From Actinomycetota bacterium (GTDB lineage Bacteria; Actinomycetota; Actinomycetes; Mycobacteriales; Jatrophihabitantaceae), in the NCBI GenBank assembly GCA_019241805.1, contig JAFAWL010000279.1, positions 1 to 12,564 on the forward strand: 12,564 nt of DNA, read 5' to 3'. The notes under the pieces are model-generated. The model did not search any database. It was not told the origin of the DNA and saw nothing but the letters and a program-made list of their open reading frames with translations. The position numbers were made by a program, and so were the translations under genes. Positions 1 to 7,510 of the stretch are shown one piece after another (the stretch's first letter is position 1; each line of letters opens with the position of its first letter).

Positions 1-1391
1 TGGGCGGCCTGGCCTGCCTTTCTCAGCTGCTGCTTGCGGCCCTGATCGGAGTCGCCCTCACGGCGGACTCGATCAACTTGTTCGTCTGGTACCAGGTGGC
101 GGCGCTGGCCAGCTTCGGCCTCACCGGCTTCTTCCTGGAACGCCCGATCGCGCTCGAGGCCGCGTTCAAAATGGTCGTGCTCACCACGATCGGCGGCTTC
201 GCCGTCTTCATCGGTGCGGCCATGCTCTACAGCCGTACCGGCGCGCTCAACCTCGGTCAACTCCACGATGCGCTGAGCGGCCGGGCGCTGAACTCAGCTG
301 AGCTGGTCGCGTTGACGCTGCTACTGGCAGGCTTTGCCACCAAGGCCGGCATCGTCCCGTTCCACGCCTGGCTTCCCGATGCGCACACACCGGTACCCGG
401 CGCGGTCTCGGCGCTGTTCTCCGCTCTCATGGTCGATTTGGGCGTGGTCGCCATTGCGCGCATCGCGCTCGACGTTGTCAGCTCACGGGCCCACGTCCTC
501 GGCCTGCTCACCGGATTGGGGGTGGTGTCGGCATTGCTGGGCGCGGGCCTGGCGCTGGTCCAGTCCGATCTCAAGCGCCTCCTCGCGTGGGACACCGTGT
601 CGCAGATGGGTGTGTTGCTGATCGGATTCGGGAGTGCGGACACCGATGGAGTCGCCGGGGCGGTCTATCACCTGGTCAATCACGGCCTGTTCAAGGCTTT
701 GCTGTTCCTCTGTGCCGGCGCGGTCGTACACGCGACCGGCAAGACGGAGCTGGCCGAGATGGGCGGACTGGCGCGAGCGCGACCGCTGCTGACGTTCGGA
801 TTCTCGATCGGCGTGCTGGCCATCAGCGGCCTGCCGCCGTTGAACGGATACGCCTCGCTCGGGCTGATCCACAAGGGCGTCGAGCATCACCCGTTCGTTC
901 TAGTGCTAGCGCTCCTCGCTCAAGCACTGACGGTCGCCGCCCTCGGCCGGGCCGCCTACCTCGCGTTCTTCCGCCACCGGGAACCCTACGAGCATCTGGA
1001 ACCGCAACGAGCCGGGATGCGGACGAGCGTGCTTGCCATCGGTTTCGGCTGCGTCGCATTCGGCGCGCTTCCCAGCGTGTTTCTCGACCACATTGCCGGG
1101 CCGGCCGCCGCTGCCCTGCTGCATCCGGCCGAGTACGCAAACGCGGCGTTAGGACGCGCGTCGGCGTTGTCGCCGGTCACCGTGCACTTCGACTACGTGG
1201 ATCCGCTCGGGATTACGCTGACAGCCCTCGAATTACTGGCCGGCATCGGGCTGGCGTACGCGGCGATTCGCCGACCACGGCTATTGGCGCCGCTGCGCCA
1301 CCTCGGGCGGCTGCACACCGGATCCGTGAACGACTACGCGGCGTTCAGCGTGGCCGGACTGGTGATCGTCGCACTGGCGCTGCTGATCTAG
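1..1391 (+). CDS. Proton-translocating membrane subunit, complex I subunit 5 / MrpD / HyfB-like (5' partial)
   Basis: The frame is open from base 3 to a TAG at 1389-1391, so this is the C-terminal ~462 residues of a gene cut by the left edge; the TTG at 78 is internal. Roughly ten hydrophobic segments are visible. Family hallmarks of proton_antipo_M proteins (NuoL/M/N, MrpA/D, HyfB) are clear: the TM7-type lysine motif KAGIVPFHAWLPDAH (Lys at 342), SDLKRLLAWDTVSQMG (Lys at 573), and YHLVNHGLFKALLF (His 681, Lys 693), then AISGLPPLNGY. Such subunits move protons or Na+/H+ within NADH dehydrogenase, multisubunit antiporters or membrane hydrogenases; which complex this belongs to cannot be told because the upstream neighbours are missing. 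The C-terminal LHTGSVNDYAAF segment fits actinobacterial stand-alone members. Oddity: WYQ (Gln at 93-95) sits where the family has a WE motif with the essential TM5 glutamate. Family assignment is firm; subunit identity is not. Confidence 0.9.
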   Translation, partial: GGLACLSQLLLAALIGVALTADSINLFVWYQVAALASFGLTGFFLERPIALEAAFKMVVLTTIGGFAVFIGAAMLYSRTGALNLGQLHDALSGRALNSAELVALTLLLAGFATKAGIVPFHAWLPDAHTPVPGAVSALFSALMVDLGVVAIARIALDVVSSRAHVLGLLTGLGVVSALLGAGLALVQSDLKRLLAWDTVSQMGVLLIGFGSADTDGVAGAVYHLVNHGLFKALLFLCAGAVVHATGKTELAEMGGLARARPLLTFGFSIGVLAISGLPPLNGYASLGLIHKGVEHHPFVLVLALLAQALTVAALGRAAYLAFFRHREPYEHLEPQRAGMRTSVLAIGFGCVAFGALPSVFLDHIAGPAAAALLHPAEYANAALGRASALSPVTVHFDYVDPLGITLTALELLAGIGLAYAAIRRPRLLAPLRHLGRLHTGSVNDYAAFSVAGLVIVALALLI

Positions 1392-1525
1392 CGACGGCCC
1401 GCGGGCGGACAGAAGCGGACGGCACCGGGATCGGCAATCAGTCCACACGGCCTATAACCGTCACGAGGCGAACGCTACATTTCTAGGAATGCCGGGCTGG
1501 TTCTGGTAAACCAATATCCGGACCA

Positions 1526-2737
1526 ATGCGGGCGGTGACCAACGCGATGCTCAGTCAGCTCAGCGGCATCGACACCTTCACCGCCAAATTCGTCGCCGGA
1601 GCGTGGCTACTGGCAGCGATCACGATTGCGCTCGCCGTGCGCGGCGTCCGCCGAACATGGCTGGATACCGCCGGCATGGCCGGCTCGGCGGCGCGCCGCC
1701 GGACCGTGCGCACAGTGGACACCGCAGCCTGGTCGCTCTTGACCATCCTGAGCCTGGTCGTCGCCAGCGCGGTCAGCCTCAACGCCTACTTCGCGTACCT
1801 GCCCACAGTCGGCGACGCCGTCGATGCGGCCAACGGCGACCGGCAATGGATCAACGCCAACGAACTTTCTGCCCTGCCGGCCGCCACGAGTGCCGCAGCG
1901 CGCCAGCACGGATTGGTCACCCGACTCAACCTTGCGCCCGACCGGGCCGACGGATTCGGCAGCACCGTCAACGTCGTCTACCTGCCGCCGCAGTACTTCA
2001 CCGACCCGAGCGAACGCTTTCCGGTCCTCTACCTCTTCCACGGCTCGCCCGGGCGCGCCCAAGACTGGTTCCACGCCGGGCAGGCCCAGCGGACCGCGCT
2101 GTCCGTCAGCCGGGCCGGCCGGCCGGTGATCGTGGTCGCCGCCCAGATGAGCCGCTCCTGGACCGACGACCCGGAATGCGTCGACGGAATTAACGAACGA
2201 GTCGAGACACACTTTGTCGACGACGTGCTACCTAATGTCGACGGGCGATTTCGTACGGATCGGAACCGCGAGGGCCGCATCTTCGCCGGCATGTCCGCGG
2301 GCGGGTACTGCGCTCTGAACCTCGGCCTTCGACACCGTGACCTCACCGCCACGATCATCGACATGAGTGGCGATACCAGGCCCACCCACACCGGCGGAGC
2401 CCCGACGCTGTTTGGAAGCGGCGTTGCTTCCGCCAGCGAGGTCGCGGCCAACGACCCGAGCCGATACGCCCCGTCGCTGACCGCCGATCCGGCCACGCGA
2501 ATTTGGCTCGACAGCGGCAGCGCGGATCACGACATCATCCGTCAGATGACCGCCATCGATCACACGCTCGTCCAGCGCGGAATCGAGGTCCAATGGCGCG
2601 TACGGCCCGGCGGTCACACCTACTGGGTATGGACCAGCGCACTCACCGAAGCCCTGCCCTGGGCGCTCGGCGCCCAGGGCAGCCTCACCCGCTCCGGCTC
2701 ACATGCCGGACCCACGACAACCGCCGACCGCCACTGA
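1526..2737 (+). CDS. Membrane-anchored esterase, esterase D / antigen 85-like alpha/beta hydrolase
   Basis: 403 aa. Two hydrophobic segments (about residues 20-39 and 68-90) flank an Arg-rich loop (RRRTVRT), predicting an outside-facing catalytic domain. That domain has the fold signature of the Esterase_D/FbpA family: VVYLPPQYF, then VLYLFHGSPG (oxyanion region), nucleophile elbow GMSAGG with Ser257, an acid in WLDSGSADHD (Asp329 or Asp334/336), and the catalytic His364 in PGGHTYWVW. Cys218 and Cys262 could pair outside the cell. Relatives hydrolyse or transfer acyl groups at the cell surface, the mycolyltransferases being one specialised branch; nothing here proves mycolyl transfer. An alternative ATG at 1547 has the better Shine-Dalgarno (GGCGGTGA, 1531-1538), so the first seven residues are uncertain. 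It lies 134 bp after the preceding gene and converges with the next gene, leaving an 18-bp gap. A perfect 11-bp hairpin lies inside its 3' end. Confidence 0.88.
   Translation: MRAVTNAMLSQLSGIDTFTAKFVAGAWLLAAITIALAVRGVRRTWLDTAGMAGSAARRRTVRTVDTAAWSLLTILSLVVASAVSLNAYFAYLPTVGDAVDAANGDRQWINANELSALPAATSAAARQHGLVTRLNLAPDRADGFGSTVNVVYLPPQYFTDPSERFPVLYLFHGSPGRAQDWFHAGQAQRTALSVSRAGRPVIVVAAQMSRSWTDDPECVDGINERVETHFVDDVLPNVDGRFRTDRNREGRIFAGMSAGGYCALNLGLRHRDLTATIIDMSGDTRPTHTGGAPTLFGSGVASASEVAANDPSRYAPSLTADPATRIWLDSGSADHDIIRQMTAIDHTLVQRGIEVQWRVRPGGHTYWVWTSALTEALPWALGAQGSLTRSGSHAGPTTTADRH
2656..2680. other. Perfect 11-bp inverted repeat with 3-nt loop inside the esterase 3' end
   Basis: Arms 2656-2666 and 2670-2680 (GCCCTGGGCGC and its exact reverse complement) flank the loop TCG. 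It lies 55 bp before the esterase stop and about 76 bp beyond the stop of the convergent minus-strand gene. No T-tract follows on either strand. It could slow or end transcription arriving from either direction, or be a by-product of GC-rich coding for PWALGAQG. The structure is certain; the function is inferred. Confidence 0.45.
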
Positions 2738-2755
2738 CTCAGCGCGTTCGGCCGG

Positions 2756-3385
2756 TCAGCGGACCCGCGTCCTGCCGCACCGCAACGTGACGGTTCGCAA
2801 GATGCGACCGCTCTGACGTCCGGGCGTGGAGTTCGCGACCAGTCCGAGCAGGTCTTCGGTCAGATCGAACGCCGGCCGGACGTCGCTACGCCGCTCGACG
2901 CTCCAACCCAGCCTCCCGCCGATGACCTCGACCGCGTCGGTGTCAAGACTGATCGACTCGTGGGCCAGGTCGCGTAACTCGGCATTGTGAGCCTCGACGG
3001 CGAAGATCGTCGCTCCGGAGCGGCGGGCGTCCGAAAGGCGCTGCAGCACGTCCGCGCCCATCGCCTCCGGGGCGGCGACGAGCACGGTTCGATCGCCTCG
3101 GCCGGTGGAGAGCGTGCGCACGTCCAGCCGAAGGTGCGGCGCCGCCGTGGGAGACGGGGCGTATCTCAGCAGCCGAGGTTTCAACTCGGCGCTTCCGCTG
3201 AGGCGCGCGGCATCGTCGAGGTGGGCGGTGAGATGCCACGGTTCGTGATTCGGCGTGCCGAGCACGAACAGCTCGCCCGGTTCGTGGCCACCGTGGCGCA
3301 ACCCACGAACGAGCGAGGTGGCCTGATCAAGCCAGGCCGTGCCGGCGAGCAGGCGGCTCACGCGCCGGGTGGTCTCGACGTTCAC
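2756..3385 (-). CDS. Uncharacterised protein, SIS-like C-terminal half (unknown function)
   Basis: 209 aa. The GTG start (complement of 3383-3385) is preceded at 5 nt by GGAGA (complement of 3391-3395), a good ribosome site. It begins 43 bp after the stop of the large HD-GYP gene on the same strand, so the two are probably co-transcribed, with this one second. I see no signal peptide or membrane segment, so it is probably cytoplasmic. Residues 36-60 hold a conserved-looking stretch (GELFVLGTPNHEPWHLTAHL), and residues 99-146 (RTVLVAAPEAMGADVLQRL, then ARRSGATIFAVE and LRDLAHESISL) follow the beta-alpha-beta pattern of sugar-isomerase (SIS) or similar Rossmann-like domains: strand, helix, Gly-Ala-x-hydrophobic strand, then 'LADxxI'-type ending. 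The serines that bind sugar phosphate in SIS proteins are not evident, so ligand and reaction remain unknown. The coding frame is confident; the fold is a guess. Confidence 0.72.
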   Translation of the reverse strand: MNVETTRRVSRLLAGTAWLDQATSLVRGLRHGGHEPGELFVLGTPNHEPWHLTAHLDDAARLSGSAELKPRLLRYAPSPTAAPHLRLDVRTLSTGRGDRTVLVAAPEAMGADVLQRLSDARRSGATIFAVEAHNAELRDLAHESISLDTDAVEVIGGRLGWSVERRSDVRPAFDLTEDLLGLVANSTPGRQSGRILRTVTLRCGRTRVR

Positions 3386-3428
3386 CGCGATCTCCGATGA
3401 GCGACGATCGGGCCGCGAGCGACCGTGG

Positions 3429-6400
3429 TCACGGCGTCACGCTCAGGTGGACGTCCCCGGTCGTCTTGAAAGTCAACACATTGGCCACGCTGAGCTTGAA
3501 GGTGTCTGCGCCCGTGAACCCTGCGGTCGGCGTGTAGGTCGCGGTGCCGTCGCCGTTTAGCGTGATCGTGCCGTGCGCGGGCTGCGCGGCGACAAAGAGG
3601 CTGGTCGGATCGATCGGTGCGTCCGCGTCGGTGAGCAGGCTCAGCAAATTGATGGTGACGGAGTGGGTGGTTGTGGTGGCAAAGGTTTGGCTTGATATCT
3701 GTGGGGCGGGACCGCCGTGCACGCCGGTCAAGATCGTGCTCGACAGGTTGGTGGTGGCACTGACGATCGTGTTGTCCAGCGCCGCGTTCGTCATGTTCGC
3801 GCCGCTGAGATTAGCGCCGCTGAGATTGGCGCTGCCGAAGGCAAGGCCGGTGAGGTTCGTTCCGGCAAAATTAGCGCCATTCGCCGTGATGTTGTGGAAG
3901 TTCGCCGTGGTCAGCGTGGCGTTGGTAAAGATAGCGCCCGAGAGGTTCGCGCCCGTGAAGTTGACCCCGGTCAGATTGGCGCCGGTGAAGTTGACATTGC
4001 TGAGATTAGCGTTGGAGAAATCGATCCCCTGCAGATTTGCGTAGGACATATCCAAGCCGACATAGGCCGTGGTGTTCTGCTGGCCGGGAGCCAGCACGTT
4101 CACGACGACGCTCGCCGTCGCGCAGTTGCCGTAGCTGTCGCAAGCCTGGTAGGTGAATTGGTCGCTGCCGTGGTAGCTGCCGGTCGGCCGATAGGTCACC
4201 GTGCCGTCGCTGTTGGCGGTCGCGCTGCCATGGGCCGCGGGCGTCGCGATCGTCGTGCCCGCCGCGACGATCGAGCCGTGATCGTTCGCAAGAGGGTTGA
4301 TCACGACGGTGCGCGACTGCGCCACGTAGGCAGTGTCATTGGCCAGGCTCAGCCCGACGACAGCGTTCGATGAGCTCGGCGTCGAGGTTCCGTAGGCATT
4401 CGACGCGGTGACCTCGAAGTTATAACTGGTTCCGTTCGAAAGCCCGGAGATCACGGCGTTCGTCGTCGGGGCGGCGACCGTGGTCGGCGTCAGAGGGCCG
4501 CTCGGTCCGAACGGCGTGACGGTGTAACTGGTCACCGGCGAGCCCCCGTTGCTGGCCGGCGGCGACCATGACAGAGCCACGGTTGCGGCACCGGGCACGG
4601 CAGTGACTGCGCTGACGGGTTGCGGCGCGCCGATCGCGACGACCGGGTTCGTGCTTGCCGTCGATGAGCTGCCCACCGCATTGGTCGCGACAACGGTGAA
4701 CGTATAGGTAGTGCCCGGAGTCAGGCTCGTGACCAGCTGGCTCGTCGCTGCGGCCGGAAGCGTCCAACTGCCGGTCGTCACGCCGCCGCTGAGTGCCGTG
4801 ACGGTGTAGGAGGTCAGCGGGCTGCCCCCGTCACCCGGAGTACTCCAAGTGATCGACGCCTGTCCGGCGGCGGGCCCGGCAACAGCGCTCGGCGCAAGCG
4901 GCGCCGCTGGCGCGGTTGCGCTCAACGGAGGTGGGCTGGGTGTTACGGACCCGGTGACGGCACCCGCCGAGGAGCCCATCGCGGTGTCGGCCGTGACGCT
5001 GAAGGTGTAGCCGTTCCCGTTCGTAAGGCCGGTGATCACTGCCGTGGTGGCCGACGAGCCGACATGGGTTGGCGCCGGTGCGCCCGTTCCGATCGGCGTG
5101 ATCGTGTAGCCGCTGATCGGGGACCCGCCGTCGACAGCCGGTGCTGACCAGAACACAGTTGCCTTCTGGTCATCGGCGACGGCATTGACCGCCGTCGGTG
5201 CGCCGGGCAGCCCGAGCGGGGTGATGGCGGCCGTGCTGACCGAATTCGAGGCGCCAACTGAGTTGTGGGCCACGACCTCGAACGTGTAACTCGAGCCGTC
5301 GGTCAGGCCGGTAATCGTGGTACTGGTCGACGTCCCGGGGACGACAATCGCGGTTCCGGGTCCGCCGGGGCCGACCGGTGTGACGGTGTAGGAGCTGACC
5401 GGATCGCCATTAGGGTTCGCGGCCGTCCACGATACGAGCGCCTGCCCGTCGCCGGCCGTCGCCGCTGCTGAGCCGGGCGCCTGCGGTACACCGACCGGGA
5501 CTACCGCAGTCGTGGTGACAGCGGCCGACGTTGACGCATCGTTCGACGCGACGACGGAGAAGGTATATGCGGTGCCGTTGGTCAGCCCGGAAATCTGAAC
5601 GCTCGTCGCATTGGGACCCGTGACGACGGAGGCCAACGGTCCGGCCGGGCCGACCGGCGTAACCGTATACGCGGAGATGGGCGCCCCGCCGTCGCTGCTG
5701 GGCGTTGCCCAGGTGACGACTGCCTGCTGGTCACCCGCAGCGGCCGAGGCGCTCGGCGGGACGGACGGCGCGCCGGCCGGGGTCACGACCGCGCTGACGG
5801 ACGCCGCTGAGCTACCGACTGCGTTGACGGCGGCGACCTCGAATGTATACACCGCCCCGTTGGTCAATCCGGCGATCAGAACGCTGGTGGTCGCCGCTCC
5901 GGTGACGACGGCCGACAGAGGGCCGGAGGGTCCGATCGGCGTGATGACGTAGCCGGTGACGGGGGAACCACCGTCGTCGGCCGGCGCGGTCCAGTAGACC
6001 GTGGCCTGCTGGTCGCCGGCTTTGACCACCGTGTCGGCGGGCATACCCGGGGCCGTAATCGGAGCCGGTGGCGCAGGTGCAAGCACGACCGTCGCGGTGC
6101 CAACTCCGGTCGAGGTCACGGCGGCTGAGGGAACCGAGTTGGCCGAGGGACTTGAGCTAGCCGAAGGACTGGGCACCGGATCCGCCGCGACGGGCGCGGT
6201 GTCCGACGGTGACGGTACTGACGGACCGGGCCCGGGATCGCTCGCGCTTGACCGGGTCGGCGCGGAGTGCTGCGGGGACGCCACAGCCACCGGTGAGTTC
6301 TGCGTCGCGCCGTTTCCGACGGTGGCCGCAGACGACACCGGCGTGGCCGCCGACGCAACGCTCACTCCCCCGATGACGGCGGCGGCGGATACGGCGGTCA

Positions 6401-7418
6401 CACCGCTTTGCGCCGACGCGAGCACACCCTTGTTGGCCGCATCGGCAGCGGCCCGTAGAAGCGGCAGGTTCATCAGGAGCGAGCCCGGGCCCATCGCCCA
6501 GAACAGGCGAGGTAGCGGAACGGCCAGGAATGCGCGCACGAAGGCCGGATCGAACTGTGTTCCGGCGCAGCGGGCCAACTCGGCTCGCGCGGCACTGGTG
6601 GCCATCGGCTTCTTGTATGCGCGATGGGCGGTCATGACTTCGTACGAGTCGGCGATGGCAACGATTCGGCCCGACCGACTGATCTGCTCGCCCGCCGCAC
6701 CGTCGGGATAACCGGTGCCGTCGTACTTTTCGTGATGCTGACGCACGCCGGCCGCCCACTCGCCGAGCCAATCCCGCAGCGGTCCGAGCAGCTCAGCGCC
6801 CATTTCCGGGTGCGCCGAGACCACATCCCATTCACTCTTGTCCAGCTTCGACGGCTTGTTCAGGATCTCGGTTGCGACCTGCAACTTGCCGATGTCGTGA
6901 AGCAGCGAAACCCAACGCAGCTTGTCTCGCGCATCCCGAGTCAGGCGCAGTTGCTCGCCGAGCAACTCGGTGAACACCCGCACGCGCTCGCAGTGACCAC
7001 GAGTACGACGGTCATGCGCGGTCAGTGCGGTGATGAGCGCCAACGCCGCCTCCGCGGCGGTCGAGGCGGTGTTGGCCGGTTGGGTCTGCAACGTCGCGCG
7101 CAATGTACGGACGTTCATCGCCTGACGGGCCACCTTGAAGCGGGCGGGCGCCCGATCAGGGAACAACATCGTCAGCTTGAGCAGCGCGGCCAGCGGCAGC
7201 AAGCGCCGCGTCAGTCGCTCGACCCCGATACATACGGCCAGGCTGGCTATCGCCGGTACCAGCAACCACCAGCGGCTCTGGCCGATCTGCTCCCGCATCG
7301 ACTGCGCGACGAACATCGTCACGCCATACCCCGCGGCCAGCGGAACGCACACGATGGCAATGCGCAACGCGCGGGCGACCCACGGTCGGGCTCGCCAGCG
7401 GTCAGAGGACGCCGACAT
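3429..7418 (-). CDS. Multidomain membrane HD-GYP phosphodiesterase with extracellular FN3, cadherin-like and pentapeptide repeats
   Basis: 1329 aa, ATG at 7416-7418 with only a weak ribosome site. Order: basic N-terminus; TM1 ~17-38; TM2 ~50-67; HD-GYP domain ~120-300; weak TM3 ~337-357; Ser/Pro/Ala linker ~358-456; six fibronectin III repeats (457-1022); cadherin-like domain ~1023-1110; pentapeptide repeats ~1120-1232; final Ig/cadherin-like domain ~1236-1329. The HD-GYP core is complete: RTRGHCERV (His142), LLHDIGK (His174/Asp175), AHPEMG (His203), HHEKYDGTGYP (228-238), IADSYEVM (Asp257) and GTQFDP. Such domains hydrolyse cyclic di-GMP. The usual Glu in the first helix ('ALExxDxYTxGH') is Thr133 here. 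The positive-inside rule puts HD-GYP in the cytoplasm and everything after TM3 outside, so the protein resembles a receptor: external stalk, internal phosphodiesterase. It heads a probable two-gene transcript with the 209-aa gene. Catalysis and domain calls are well supported; ligand and signalling direction are inferred. Confidence 0.93.
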   Translation of the reverse strand: MSASSDRWRARPWVARALRIAIVCVPLAAGYGVTMFVAQSMREQIGQSRWWLLVPAIASLAVCIGVERLTRRLLPLAALLKLTMLFPDRAPARFKVARQAMNVRTLRATLQTQPANTASTAAEAALALITALTAHDRRTRGHCERVRVFTELLGEQLRLTRDARDKLRWVSLLHDIGKLQVATEILNKPSKLDKSEWDVVSAHPEMGAELLGPLRDWLGEWAAGVRQHHEKYDGTGYPDGAAGEQISRSGRIVAIADSYEVMTAHRAYKKPMATSAARAELARCAGTQFDPAFVRAFLAVPLPRLFWAMGPGSLLMNLPLLRAAADAANKGVLASAQSGVTAVSAAAVIGGVSVASAATPVSSAATVGNGATQNSPVAVASPQHSAPTRSSASDPGPGPSVPSPSDTAPVAADPVPSPSASSSPSANSVPSAAVTSTGVGTATVVLAPAPPAPITAPGMPADTVVKAGDQQATVYWTAPADDGGSPVTGYVITPIGPSGPLSAVVTGAATTSVLIAGLTNGAVYTFEVAAVNAVGSSAASVSAVVTPAGAPSVPPSASAAAGDQQAVVTWATPSSDGGAPISAYTVTPVGPAGPLASVVTGPNATSVQISGLTNGTAYTFSVVASNDASTSAAVTTTAVVPVGVPQAPGSAAATAGDGQALVSWTAANPNGDPVSSYTVTPVGPGGPGTAIVVPGTSTSTTITGLTDGSSYTFEVVAHNSVGASNSVSTAAITPLGLPGAPTAVNAVADDQKATVFWSAPAVDGGSPISGYTITPIGTGAPAPTHVGSSATTAVITGLTNGNGYTFSVTADTAMGSSAGAVTGSVTPSPPPLSATAPAAPLAPSAVAGPAAGQASITWSTPGDGGSPLTSYTVTALSGGVTTGSWTLPAAATSQLVTSLTPGTTYTFTVVATNAVGSSSTASTNPVVAIGAPQPVSAVTAVPGAATVALSWSPPASNGGSPVTSYTVTPFGPSGPLTPTTVAAPTTNAVISGLSNGTSYNFEVTASNAYGTSTPSSSNAVVGLSLANDTAYVAQSRTVVINPLANDHGSIVAAGTTIATPAAHGSATANSDGTVTYRPTGSYHGSDQFTYQACDSYGNCATASVVVNVLAPGQQNTTAYVGLDMSYANLQGIDFSNANLSNVNFTGANLTGVNFTGANLSGAIFTNATLTTANFHNITANGANFAGTNLTGLAFGSANLSGANLSGANMTNAALDNTIVSATTNLSSTILTGVHGGPAPQISSQTFATTTTHSVTINLLSLLTDADAPIDPTSLFVAAQPAHGTITLNGDGTATYTPTAGFTGADTFKLSVANVLTFKTTGDVHLSVTP
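3723..4061 (-). repeat. Pentapeptide-repeat segment (coding), about 20 five-residue units
   Basis: Residues 1120-1232 of the HD-GYP protein run in steps of five with the A(N/D)LxG pattern: YANLQGIDFSNANLSNVNF, then TGANLTGVNFTGANLSG, and later SANLSGANLSGANM. At DNA level this is a degenerate 15-nt tandem repeat. Pentapeptide repeats form a right-handed quadrilateral beta-helix. Here it sits between two cadherin/Ig-like domains near the C-terminus and by predicted topology lies outside the cell, whereas most known pentapeptide proteins are cytoplasmic or thylakoid. Confidence 0.85.
4353..6050 (-). repeat. Six tandem fibronectin type III repeat units (coding)
   Basis: Units at about 5778-6050, 5493-5777, 5214-5492, 4935-5213, 4635-4910 and 4353-4634, each near 92 residues. 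Every unit repeats the same landmarks: a Val/Ala-x-Trp strand (VYW, VTW, VSW, VFW, ITW, LSW), GSPVTSYTVTP-type strands, and GLTNGTxYTFxVxAxNxxG near the end. Tyr-Thr-Phe and Asn-x-x-Gly residues match bacterial FN3 domains. Units 1-3 and 6 are closest to one another (GP.GP insert after TP); unit 5 lacks that insert and follows a Pro/Ala spacer. The pattern indicates internal duplication. Confidence 0.88.
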
Positions 7419-7510
7419 GTCAGAACTATCGGCAAGAAATTTGACGCCTAAAGGGTCTCCAAAGTGCGAGGCTGGGCGCCGGATTTGTCGGGATTAGGAG
7501 TTGTTTCCTT

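Noticed and set aside
587..1486. 299-aa plus-strand ORF within the proton-pump subunit
   Set aside because: Arg/Gly-rich translation without any recognisable motif, entirely overlapping a gene with strong family motifs; a frame shadow of high-GC DNA.
1489..1509. Tiny leader-like ORF MPGWFW before the esterase
   Set aside because: Two Trp codons suggested a tryptophan attenuator, but the only SD-like AGGA abuts the ATG, there is no clear terminator/antiterminator pair, and the downstream gene is unrelated to tryptophan.
1607..2212. 201-aa minus-strand ORF opposite the esterase
   Set aside because: Antisense to a gene with a complete hydrolase signature; no independent motif.
3544..4044. 166-aa plus-strand ORF with periodic Leu/Pro/Val/Lys repeats
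   Set aside because: The periodicity is the antisense reading of the pentapeptide repeats of the HD-GYP gene; no ribosome site or family resemblance.
6001..6711. 236-aa plus-strand ORF, Ala/Thr-rich
   Set aside because: Antisense of the linker and HD-GYP region of a well-supported gene; low-complexity composition follows from the Ser/Pro/Ala linker.
7441..7446. TTGACG as a -35 element for the plus-strand small ORF
   Set aside because: No TANNNT-type -10 at 16-19 bp spacing.
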